NCBI RefSeq assembly: GCF_024227435.1
Contig: NZ_CP100445.1
Location: 2,601,369 to 2,665,368, forward strand
Length of the DNA stretch: 64,000 nt
Reading direction: 5' to 3'
Origin: Natrinema caseinilyticum
GTDB taxonomy: Archaea; Halobacteriota; Halobacteria; Halobacteriales; Natrialbaceae
Under the pieces are notes generated by a model that was given only the letters and a program-made list of their open reading frames with translations, searched no databases and was not told where the DNA came from. The position numbers were made by a program, and so were the translations under genes. This document shows, in pieces, positions 18,441 to 26,002 of this stretch (the stretch's first letter is position 1; each line of letters begins with the position of its first letter).

Positions 18441-19553
18441 ATGGACGTGAGGGGGCTGCGGGCCCTGGTTTGCGTGCTCGTGGTGGTTGCCTGTTCGGTC
18501 GCGTTCGTCCCGGGTTCGGCTGCTGTGGCGGCGGATCTCGGGGCCCAACGAGCGGCGCTACAGGAGTCCGGAAACGAGAGTATCGGGCTCGAGGATGCCG
18601 ATCGGATCCACGTCGACGTCTTCATCGCCGAGAACGGCACGGCGCTGGTGACCGTCGACTATCGGTTCCATCTCGACGACGGAAACAGGACCGCGGAACA
18701 GTGGGAGGGGCTGCGAAGCGACATCGAATCCGATCCGGAGTCGTACGTCACTGGCGAGCGATCGAAGTGGAACGAGACGCTGGTGAAAGGCGAAAACCGG
18801 ACGGAGCGGGACATGAATCTCTCGAACATTTCCATCACCGTGGAAGAAAACCCCGCGCCGCGGGCGATAGGCCACGCGAAAGTGACGTTCCAGTGGTCGT
18901 CGTTCGCGCTGGTCGAACTGAACCGGATCGAAGCCGGCGCCGCACTCTCGGGGTTCACGCTCGATGACGGGACGACCCTGCAGTTCCGCTGGCCCGAGGA
19001 GTACAGCGTCTACGAGAACGAGGGGGAACTCCAGATCGATCCGTCACCGACCGACCAACCGGACAGTTCGGTCGCCTGGCAGGGATCGGAAACCACGTTC
19101 ACCGACGACCAACCGCGGATCGTCCTGGTCAAAAACGGCAACGCGGGCACGGAGTCCCCGTCCAACGAGGGACCGGCGATGCCCTGGGCGATCGTCCTGC
19201 TGTCGCTCGCCCTGCTCGCGGTCGTCGGCGCCGCCGGGTGGTTGGTCGGACGCAGTCGAAACGGATCGGTGACGTTCGACCCGTCCACCACGGTCCGACG
19301 GACCGACGGCTCGTCCGAAGCCGAGTCGACCGCGTCTGACGGCCCGCCCCCGGAACTGCTGAGCAACGAGGAACGGGTCCTGCGGCTGCTCGAGAACCGC
19401 GGCGGCCGGATCAAACAACAGGAGGTCGTCTCCGAACTCGAGTGGACGGAGGCGAAAACGAGTCAGGTCGTCGGCGATTTGCGCGAGGACGACGAGATCG
19501 ACGTCTTCCGGATCGGCCGGGAGAACGTACTGGCGTTGCCGGAAGAGGAGTGA
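18441..19553 (+). CDS. Membrane-anchored winged-helix protein
   Basis: The 370-residue protein starts with a signal peptide (residues 1-33), followed by an extracellular beta-rich domain (about 50-225), one membrane helix (about 248-268), an acidic linker and a C-terminal winged helix (about 305-368: LLSNEERVLRLLENRGGRIK and following). This layout, an outside sensor joined to a cytoplasmic DNA-binding domain, is a haloarchaeal family of predicted membrane-bound regulators. The target genes are unknown. It is the last gene before the arginine block but there is no evidence that it controls it. Confidence 0.75.
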   Translation: MDVRGLRALVCVLVVVACSVAFVPGSAAVAADLGAQRAALQESGNESIGLEDADRIHVDVFIAENGTALVTVDYRFHLDDGNRTAEQWEGLRSDIESDPESYVTGERSKWNETLVKGENRTERDMNLSNISITVEENPAPRAIGHAKVTFQWSSFALVELNRIEAGAALSGFTLDDGTTLQFRWPEEYSVYENEGELQIDPSPTDQPDSSVAWQGSETTFTDDQPRIVLVKNGNAGTESPSNEGPAMPWAIVLLSLALLAVVGAAGWLVGRSRNGSVTFDPSTTVRRTDGSSEAESTASDGPPPELLSNEERVLRLLENRGGRIKQQEVVSELEWTEAKTSQVVGDLREDDEIDVFRIGRENVLALPEEE

Positions 19554-19595
19554 TCCGGTGAGCCCGACGGGTCGTTCGAGCCCACTAAGAAAGGC

Positions 19596-19602
19596 TTTAG
19601 TA
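19596..19602 (+). promoter_or_regulatory. TATA box of the mini-ORF before argG
   Basis: TTTAGTA is centred 28 bp before the ATG at 19627, the spacing expected for a leaderless haloarchaeal transcript whose first base is at or next to the start codon. Confidence 0.55.
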
Positions 19603-19626
19603 CCACGATATCGCATATCTCGTACA

Positions 19627-19710
19627 ATGAGCCAGTCCGTCGGCACGATGCTCGCCGATTTCGGTACCGACGGGACCGTCGCTCGGCGGCGGCGGCGACG
19701 GGCCCTTTGA
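19627..19710 (+). CDS. Candidate arginine leader peptide, 27 residues
   Basis: ATG at 19627 to TGA at 19708-19710 encodes 27 residues ending in A-RRRRRR-AL. Six arginine codons in a row (CGG x4, CGA, CGG) sit just before the stop. A TATA box at 19596-19602 makes the ORF leaderless. It is followed by T5 (19767-19771) and T4 (19798-19801) tracts, of the kind that stop archaeal RNA polymerase, and then by argG 145 bp downstream. Position before an arginine gene suggests a leader peptide sensing charged tRNA-Arg. Against this, argG has its own TATA at 19821-19826, and Arg runs are common in out-of-frame GC-rich DNA. Confidence 0.45.
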   Translation: MSQSVGTMLADFGTDGTVARRRRRRAL

Positions 19711-19820
19711 GCCCGCACTCTACTTCACCCTTCGACCCGGTTCGTTCCGACGACTCGAAAACTGCATTTTTCCGCATAGCAGGCGCTCTCTCGCTTATTT
19801 TCGAAATCGAAACCAACGGG

Positions 19821-19826
19821 CTTAAG
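19821..19826 (+). promoter_or_regulatory. TATA box of argG
   Basis: CTTAAG lies 30 bp before the argG ATG, inside a short inverted repeat (ACGGGC-TTAA-GTCCGT, one G-T mismatch). It predicts a transcript that starts only a few bases before argG. Confidence 0.55.
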
Positions 19827-19855
19827 TCCGTCCTTGGATTTCACTCGAGTACGAT

Positions 19856-21136
19856 ATGACCCGCGTGGCACTTGCGTTCTCGGGCGGCCTGGACACGACT
19901 GTCTGTGTCCCGCTGCTCGAGGAGGAATACGGATACGACGACGTAATCGGCGTCACCGTCGACGTCGGCCAGCCGGCCTCCGAGTTCGACGAGGCCGAAG
20001 AGACCGCCGAAGCGCTCGGCCTCGACCACTACGTCGTCGACGCGCGAGCGGAATTCGCGCAACTCTGTCTCGAGAGCGTTCGCGCGAACGCGACCTACCA
20101 GGGCTACCCGCTGGGAACGGCGCTCGCCCGGCCGGTGATCGCCGAGGCGATCCTCGAGGTTGCGGAGGAACAGGACTGTACCGGCATCGCCCACGGCTGT
20201 ACGGGCAAAGGCAACGACCAGCTTCGGTTCGAGGCCGTCTGGCGCGACTCGGATCTGGAGGTCATCGCTCCCGTCCGCGAGCTCGGGCTCACCCGCGAGT
20301 GGGAACAGGAGTACGCCGACGAGAAGGACCTTCCCGTGGAGGGTGGCAGCGGCGGCGACTGGTCGATCGACACCAACATCTGGAGCCGCTCGGTCGAGGG
20401 CGACGACCTCGAGGATCCCAGTTACGTCCCGCCGCGGGACATCTACGAGTGGACCGACGAACCCACCGGGGAGACCGAGGAAATCGAAATCGAATTCGAG
20501 CAGGGCTACCCGGTCGCCGTCGACGGCGAGGCGTACGATCCCGTCGACTTGATCGAGTTCCTCAACGACCTCGCGGGCGGGTACGGCGTCGGTCGGACGG
20601 ATACGATGGAAGACCGCATGCTCGGGCTGAAGGTCCGCGAGAACTACGAGCACCCGGGCGCGACGACGCTGTTGAACGCCCACGAGGCACTCGAGGGGCT
20701 CGTTCTCACGCAGGAGGAGCGCCAGTTCAAACAGCAGATCGATCAGCAGTGGGCCCAGAAGGGCTACGAGGGCCTGATCGACGCGCCGCTCGTGAGCGCG
20801 CTCGAGGGCTTCATCGCGGAGACTCAGAAACGCGTCACCGGAACCGTCACGATCCGATTCGAGGGCGGACAGGCCCGTCCGGTCGCTCGCGACAGCGACT
20901 TCGCGGCCTACTCCGCCGAACACGCTTCGTTCGACACCGAGACGGTCGGGAAGATCACCCAGGAAGACGCTACCGGCGTCGCGAAGTACCACGGCTTCCA
21001 GCGTCGCCTCGCCAACGAGGCGATCGCGGCGAACGCCGCGGACGACGAAGTCGAACTCGCGACCGACGGAAGCGGCGGTGACGCGAGCGACGCGAGCGGG
21101 TCCTCGTCGGAGCTACGCTCCGACGTAGACGAGTAA
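19856..21136 (+). CDS. argG: Argininosuccinate synthase
   Basis: It joins citrulline and aspartate with ATP in the second-last step of arginine synthesis. The start MTRVALAFSGGLDTTV holds the PP-loop SGGLDT, and GVTVDVGQP, GCTGKGNDQLRFE and EGGSGGDWSIDTNIW are family motifs. At 426 residues it is slightly long because of an acidic tail after about residue 400. That tail contains SDASGSSSELRSDV, encoded by a palindromic element also found in argH. Its stop is 2 bp from the argH ATG, so both are co-transcribed. Confidence 0.95.
   Translation: MTRVALAFSGGLDTTVCVPLLEEEYGYDDVIGVTVDVGQPASEFDEAEETAEALGLDHYVVDARAEFAQLCLESVRANATYQGYPLGTALARPVIAEAILEVAEEQDCTGIAHGCTGKGNDQLRFEAVWRDSDLEVIAPVRELGLTREWEQEYADEKDLPVEGGSGGDWSIDTNIWSRSVEGDDLEDPSYVPPRDIYEWTDEPTGETEEIEIEFEQGYPVAVDGEAYDPVDLIEFLNDLAGGYGVGRTDTMEDRMLGLKVRENYEHPGATTLLNAHEALEGLVLTQEERQFKQQIDQQWAQKGYEGLIDAPLVSALEGFIAETQKRVTGTVTIRFEGGQARPVARDSDFAAYSAEHASFDTETVGKITQEDATGVAKYHGFQRRLANEAIAANAADDEVELATDGSGGDASDASGSSSELRSDVDE
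21080..21127 (+). repeat. In-frame palindromic element in argG
   Basis: GCGAGCGACGCGAGCGGG (21083-21100) is followed after six bases by GTCGGAGC-TAC-GCTCCGAC, an 8-bp perfect hairpin. The frame stays open and encodes a polar tail. The same 18-mer and a near-identical hairpin occur in argH at 21853-21897. Confidence 0.7.
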
Positions 21137-21138
21137 TC

Positions 21139-22695
21139 ATGACGGAGGAGAGCGCTCACGACGGCGATTCCGGACGTCGATCCGCCGGCGCCGACGGTGG
21201 CACCGACGACGAAGGTGTCGTGCGCCGGGACCGTTTTAGCGGCGGCCCCGCCCGGAGCTTCCTCTCCTCGCTCGAGGCGGACCACCGGATTTTCGAGGCC
21301 GATCTCGAGGTCGATCGCGCACACACCGTCATGCTGGCCGAGCAGGGTATCGTCGCCGACGACGTAGCGGGTCAGATACTGACCGCCCTCGATGCGATCG
21401 AGGTCGACGGTCACGGCTCGCTCCCCGACGGCGAGGACGTCCACGAGGCCATCGAGACGGCCGTCATCCAGCGTATCGGAACGGACGGCGGAAAGATGCA
21501 CACCGCGCGGTCGCGCAACGACGAGGTCGCGGCCTGTATCCGGTATCGCTTACGCGAAGACGTCCTCGCCGCGATCGAGACGACGCTCGCGCTGCGCGAG
21601 TCGCTGGTGACCGTCGCCGACGAACACGCGGAGACGATCATGCCAGGCTACACCCACCTCCAGCCCGCCCAGCCGACGACGGCGGCACACTGGGCGCTGG
21701 CCTACGAGGGGGCCGTTCGCCGCGACACCGACCGCCTGCTCGCGGCCTATTCTCGGATCAACGAGTCGCCGTTAGGCGGGGCCGCGTTCGCGGGGACGAC
21801 GTTCGATATCGACCGCGAGCGCACGGCCGAACTGTTGGGATTCGACGGCGGTCCCGCGAGCGACGCGAGCGGGAACTCGGCGGAGCAACGCTCCGCAGTT
21901 ATCGTCGAGAACTCGATGGACGCCGCCTCGAGTCGGGACTTTCTGCTCGAGGCGGTCCAGGCGCTGTCGACCCACGCGACGACGCTGTCCGGGATGGCGG
22001 AGGACGTGATAATCTTCGCGAACCGCGGGTTCGTGGACCTCTCTGACGATTACTCCTCGACGTCGTCGATCATGCCCCAGAAGAAGAACCCGGACACGCT
22101 GGAACTCGTCCGCGCGGTCGCGGGCGACGCGGCCGCCGGCGTCCAGGGGTTGACGACGACGCTCAAGGGGCTTCCGCGCGCGTACAACCGCGACCTCCAG
22201 CGGGCGACGACTTACGCCTGGGAGACGGTCGATGCAGTTACCGAGGCGAGCGAGGTCGCGGCCGGTGCGATCGCGACGGCCGACTGGAACGAGCAGGTGC
22301 TGGCGGCGGAAGCTGGCGAGGGGTTCTCGACGGCGACCGGCGTCGCGGATCTACTGGCCGCGAACGGCCTCCCCTTCAGGACGGCGCACGAACTGGTCGC
22401 CGTCGCCGCGGAGAACGGCGCGGACTACGATGCGCTCGAGTCCGCGGCACACGACGTGCTCGGCGAATCGCTCGCGGCTCACGTCGATCCGGCCGCCGTC
22501 GAGGACGCGCTCGATCCCGCAGCGAGCGTCGCGAGCCGCGACTCGCGGGGCGGGCCCGCCCCCGACGCGGTCGAGAGACAACTCGAGTCCGCCCGCGAGT
22601 CCCTCGCGGCGGACGAAGACGAACGCGGGGAGCTGATCGGGGCGCTCGAGGCGGCACACGAAGCGTTACGCTCGGAGGTGAACGAGTATGTGTGA
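21139..22695 (+). CDS. argH: Argininosuccinate lyase
   Basis: It splits argininosuccinate into arginine and fumarate. Fumarase-superfamily motifs are present: TARSRNDEVAA, GYTHLQPAQPTT, and the signature SSIMPQKKNPDTLE (about 310-323) with the catalytic Ser loop. At 518 residues it is longer than the usual 450-500. The excess is an N-terminal polar lead (1-30), an insert of about 17 residues after LLGFDGGP (about 237-253, the palindromic element) and a second insert near SVASRDSRGGP (about 457). Both inserts lie outside the core motifs. It forms a two-gene unit with argG. Confidence 0.95.
   Translation: MTEESAHDGDSGRRSAGADGGTDDEGVVRRDRFSGGPARSFLSSLEADHRIFEADLEVDRAHTVMLAEQGIVADDVAGQILTALDAIEVDGHGSLPDGEDVHEAIETAVIQRIGTDGGKMHTARSRNDEVAACIRYRLREDVLAAIETTLALRESLVTVADEHAETIMPGYTHLQPAQPTTAAHWALAYEGAVRRDTDRLLAAYSRINESPLGGAAFAGTTFDIDRERTAELLGFDGGPASDASGNSAEQRSAVIVENSMDAASSRDFLLEAVQALSTHATTLSGMAEDVIIFANRGFVDLSDDYSSTSSIMPQKKNPDTLELVRAVAGDAAAGVQGLTTTLKGLPRAYNRDLQRATTYAWETVDAVTEASEVAAGAIATADWNEQVLAAEAGEGFSTATGVADLLAANGLPFRTAHELVAVAAENGADYDALESAAHDVLGESLAAHVDPAAVEDALDPAASVASRDSRGGPAPDAVERQLESARESLAADEDERGELIGALEAAHEALRSEVNEYV
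21853..21897 (+). repeat. In-frame palindromic element in argH
   Basis: CCCGCGAGCGACGCGAGCGGG can fold (CCCGC with GCGGG) and is followed by GCGGAGC-AAC-GCTCCGC, a 7-bp perfect hairpin. It adds PASDASGNSAEQRSA to the protein without breaking the frame, in a place where other lyases have a short loop. Confidence 0.7.
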
Positions 22696-22890
22696 CGTGG
22701 TCGCTCGGCCACCGGTGGCGGAACCGCCGGCGCTCTCTCGGGTCGCCGGTCGGCCGGTTCGACGACGATCCCCGCGGGGGGATGAATTACCTAATTGATG
22801 ATATGTCAAAGTAAACCTGCGGTATGATAGCGTCTACGGTCCGTTAGAGTGGGGTGCGGATAGTATAATTTTGCTGTTAAGTTCGAAGGC

Positions 22891-22910
22891 TTTAAGGGAG
22901 CCCGGCTCCC
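22891..22910 (+). promoter_or_regulatory. Promoter and palindromic operator of the lysW-arg operon
   Basis: TTTAAG (22891-22896) is a TATA box about 30 bp before the lysW ATG. It is followed at once by GGGAGCC-C-GGCTCCC (22896-22910), a perfect 7-bp inverted repeat with a single central base. The repeat lies between the TATA box and the expected start of transcription, the usual place for a repressor site. Confidence 0.55.
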
Positions 22911-22923
22911 ACGTGCGAATACA

Positions 22924-23088
22924 ATGACCGAATGCGTCGAGTGTGGGGCGGAGGTGTCCCTGCACGACGATCTGGAAGTCGGAGAGATCGTTGACTGTAC
23001 GACCTGTGGCGCCGAACTGGAAGTCGTCGACACCGAGCCGCCAGTCCTCGAGCGAGCCCCCGAGCTCGAAGAGGACTGGGGTGAGTGA
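22924..23088 (+). CDS. lysW: LysW amino-group carrier protein
   Basis: This 54-residue acidic protein is the carrier for LysW-dependent arginine (and in some archaea lysine) synthesis: glutamate is attached through its amino group to the C-terminal Glu and modified while bound. Two zinc-binding cysteine pairs are seen (CVEC near residue 4 and CTTC near residue 25), and the chain ends in the hallmark EDWGE. It is the first gene of the operon, just behind a TATA box and a palindrome. The gene is short and easily missed. Confidence 0.95.
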   Translation: MTECVECGAEVSLHDDLEVGEIVDCTTCGAELEVVDTEPPVLERAPELEEDWGE

Positions 23089-23179
23089 CCTTGCAGACGG
23101 GCGCGACATCGGCCCGCGCTGCGTACACGACTTCAGGAGGTCCTGACGGGTCTCACACATCCACTCAGAGGTGGCTCGC

Positions 23180-24055
23180 GTGAACGTAGGCATACTCTAT
23201 TCACGGATTCGCAAGGACGAGAAGCTCCTCTTGAACGAGCTCCGCGAGCGCGATCACGAGGTGACGAAGATCGACGTCCGCAAACAGACGTTCGACATTT
23301 CGACGGTTCCCGACGGGTTCGACGACCTCGATATCGTCGTCGATCGCTGTCTCGCCACGAGCAGGAGCCTGTACGCCACGCAGTTCCTCGAGGCGTACGG
23401 CATCCCCGTGGTCAACAGCCACGAAACCGCAGACGTCTGTGCGGACAAGGTGAAAAATAGCCTCGCCCTCGAGGCCGCGGGGGTACCCACGCCCGCGACG
23501 AAAGTCGCTTTCACCAAGGAGACCGCGATGGAAGCCATCGAGGACTTCGGCTATCCGTGCGTCCTCAAACCCGTCGTGGGTTCGTGGGGGCGCCTGATGG
23601 CCAAGATCGACTCTCGAGACGCCGCCGAGGCGATACTGGAACACAAGGCGACGCTCGGCCACTACGAGCACAAGGTGTTCTACGTCCAGGAGTTCGTCGA
23701 GAAACCGGGTCGGGACGTTCGCGTCGTCGCGACCGACGGCGAACCCATCGCCGCGATGGTCCGTTCGTCGGACCACTGGATCACCAACGCCGCCAAGGGC
23801 GCGGAGACGACCGCGTTCGACGTCGACGACGAGGCGCGCGAACTCGTCCGGAAGGCGAGCGACGCCGTCGGCGGCGGACTCCTCGGCGTCGACCTGATGG
23901 AGACGGGTGACTCGTACACCGTCCACGAAGTCAACCACACCGTCGAGTTCAAAGCCCTCGACGGCGCCGTCGAGACCGACGTCGCCGGCTCCGTCGTCGA
24001 CTGGCTCGAGACCAGAGCCCAGGCGGCGGATCCGGAACTCGAGGTGACCGCCTGA
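23180..24055 (+). CDS. argX: LysW-glutamate ligase, ATP-grasp (ArgX/LysX)
   Basis: It couples glutamate (or aminoadipate) to the C-terminal Glu of LysW using ATP. The RimK-like ATP-grasp fold shows in GYPCVLKPVVGSWGRLM (about 125-142), FYVQEFVEKPGRDVRVV and the metal-binding end VHEVNHTVEFK. I prefer the GTG at 23180, giving MNVGILYSRIR, because family members start there and an AGAGGTGG ribosome site lies just upstream; a GTG at 23171 is possible. It overlaps argC by one base (TGATG). Confidence 0.92.
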   Translation: MNVGILYSRIRKDEKLLLNELRERDHEVTKIDVRKQTFDISTVPDGFDDLDIVVDRCLATSRSLYATQFLEAYGIPVVNSHETADVCADKVKNSLALEAAGVPTPATKVAFTKETAMEAIEDFGYPCVLKPVVGSWGRLMAKIDSRDAAEAILEHKATLGHYEHKVFYVQEFVEKPGRDVRVVATDGEPIAAMVRSSDHWITNAAKGAETTAFDVDDEARELVRKASDAVGGGLLGVDLMETGDSYTVHEVNHTVEFKALDGAVETDVAGSVVDWLETRAQAADPELEVTA

Positions 24056-25131
24056 TGGCGGTCGACGCCGAAACCGACGGCGACGAGATGGCCGAGTCGG
24101 TCACCGCGACGGTCATCGGCGGCAGCGGCTTCACGGGTGGGGAACTCCTGCGCCTGCTCGCGGGCCACCCCCACTTCGAGATCGCGGAGGTCACGAGCCG
24201 TTCGAAGGCCGGCAAAAGCGTCGGTTCCGTCCACCCGCCGCTGCGCGGGTCGGACCTCCGGTTTACGGAACCCGACGATCTGGAGAGCGTCGACGTGCTG
24301 TTCGTGGCGACGCCACACGGCGTTTCCATGGGTCAGATCGACGACTTCTTCGAGGTCGCGGACACCGTGGTCGATCTCTCGGCCGACTTCCGCCTCGAGA
24401 GCGAGGCCCAGTACGACGAGTGGTACGACGGTCACGAGGCGCCCGAGTACCTCGAACGCGCGGAGTACGCGCTTCCGGAGATCAACCGCGAGAACCTCGC
24501 GGGCGCGGACCTCATCGCGGGCGGCGGCTGTAACGCCACCGCAACGATCCTCGGGCTCTACCCGCTTTTCGAACACGACATCGTAGACGGCGACGAGCAG
24601 ATCGTCGTCGACGTGAAAGTCGGCTCCTCCGAGGGCGGGGCGGGCGGCGGCGAGGCCTCGAGCCACCCCGAACGCTCCGGCGTCGTACGCCCGTACGCAC
24701 CGACTGGACACCGCCACGAGGCGGAGATCGAGCAGTTCCTCGGTACGAGCGTGGCGTTCACGTGCCACGCCGTGGACATGGTCCGCGGCGCGAGCGCGAC
24801 GAACCACGTCTTTCCGTCGGGCCCCGTCTCGAAGGGTGACCTCTGGCAGGCCTACCGCGGCTGCTACGAGGACGAGCCGTTCGTCCGCATGGCCGCCGGC
24901 GGCTCCGGCGTCTACCGCTACCCCGAACCCAAGGCGGTGGCCGGGACCAACCTCGCCGAAGTCGGCTTCGAACTCGACCCGTCGAACAAGCGCGTCGTGG
25001 TCTTCTCCGCGATCGACAACATGATGAAAGGCTCGGCCGGACAGGCGGTCCACGCCGCGAACGTCGCGCTCGGATTCGAGGAGACGGCCGGCCTCGGGTT
25101 CACGGGGCTGCACCCCGTGGGGGCACCCTGA
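24055..25131 (+). CDS. argC: LysW-glutamyl-phosphate reductase (ArgC/LysY)
   Basis: It reduces the carrier-bound gamma-phosphate to the semialdehyde with NADPH. The dinucleotide site is VIGGSGFTGGELLRLL near residue 21, and the catalytic cysteine is in AGGGCNATATIL (about 161). A length of 358 fits the family. The first 11 residues are polar; a second ATG at 24088 (MAESVTATVIGG) could be the true start. A glycine-rich insert GGAGGGEASS lies near 201. Coupled to argX (TGATG) and one base from argB. Confidence 0.93.
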   Translation: MAVDAETDGDEMAESVTATVIGGSGFTGGELLRLLAGHPHFEIAEVTSRSKAGKSVGSVHPPLRGSDLRFTEPDDLESVDVLFVATPHGVSMGQIDDFFEVADTVVDLSADFRLESEAQYDEWYDGHEAPEYLERAEYALPEINRENLAGADLIAGGGCNATATILGLYPLFEHDIVDGDEQIVVDVKVGSSEGGAGGGEASSHPERSGVVRPYAPTGHRHEAEIEQFLGTSVAFTCHAVDMVRGASATNHVFPSGPVSKGDLWQAYRGCYEDEPFVRMAAGGSGVYRYPEPKAVAGTNLAEVGFELDPSNKRVVVFSAIDNMMKGSAGQAVHAANVALGFEETAGLGFTGLHPVGAP

Positions 25132-25132
25132 C

Positions 25133-26002
25133 ATGACGACCGTGGTCAAGATCGGCGGCGCTCGCGCCGTCGATCCCGAAGGTGCACTCGCCGACGTTGC
25201 TTCCCTGGTCGACGGGGGCGAAGACGTCGTCCTCACGCACGGCGGTTCGACCGCCGTCGACGAGACCTTAGAAGAACTGGGCTACGAACCGACCTACGTC
25301 GAGACGCCCGGCGGCGTCGTCGGCCGGTTCACCGACGAACGCACGATGGACGTCTTCAAGATGGTGATGCCCGGCAAGCTCAACACCGATCTGGTCGAGA
25401 GCCTGCACAACGAGGGCGTCGACGCCGTCGGCCTCTCCGGCACGGACGGCAAGCTCCTGGAAGGGAAGCGGAAGTCCGCCGTCCGCGTGAAAGAAGACGG
25501 CAAGAAGAAGATCAAGCGCGGCGACCACTCGGGGACGATCGAGTCGGTCAACGCCGACCTGCTCGAGACCGTCCTCGCGGGCGGCTACACGCCCGTCGTT
25601 TCCGTTCCGGTGCTCGGACGCGAAAAGGCAGGCGGATACACCGCGGTCAACGCCGACGCCGACCGTGCCGCGGCCGCGATCGCCGGCGCGCTCGAGGCGG
25701 ACCTGGTCGTCCTCACGGACGTGTCGGGGATCTACGAGGACCCCGACGACGAGTCGACGAAGATCGACTCGGCAGCCACGCCCGCGGAGTTCGAAACCGT
25801 CACGGAGGCTGCGGAAGGCTTCATGACGAAGAAGGTCATGGCCGCGACGGAGGCCCTCGAAGGCGGCGCCGCGTCGGTCACCGTCGCGACCGCAAACGCC
25901 GACGAACCGATCACGAGCGCGCTCGCGGGCGAGGGAACGACCATAGAGCCGGGCGTGCTCGCGGACGAGACGGACGCCGAAACGGAGGGGGCCGCACAGT
26001 GA
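25133..26002 (+). CDS. argB: LysW-glutamate kinase (ArgB/LysZ)
   Basis: The 289-residue amino-acid kinase phosphorylates the side chain of LysW-bound glutamate. The start MTTVVKIGGARAVDPEG has the K-x-GG nucleotide motif, THGGS near residue 40 the acyl-binding loop, and VVLTDVSGIYEDP the second nucleotide segment. An acidic C-terminal tail follows residue 270. Its stop overlaps the GTG of argD (GTGA). Confidence 0.93.
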   Translation: MTTVVKIGGARAVDPEGALADVASLVDGGEDVVLTHGGSTAVDETLEELGYEPTYVETPGGVVGRFTDERTMDVFKMVMPGKLNTDLVESLHNEGVDAVGLSGTDGKLLEGKRKSAVRVKEDGKKKIKRGDHSGTIESVNADLLETVLAGGYTPVVSVPVLGREKAGGYTAVNADADRAAAAIAGALEADLVVLTDVSGIYEDPDDESTKIDSAATPAEFETVTEAAEGFMTKKVMAATEALEGGAASVTVATANADEPITSALAGEGTTIEPGVLADETDAETEGAAQ

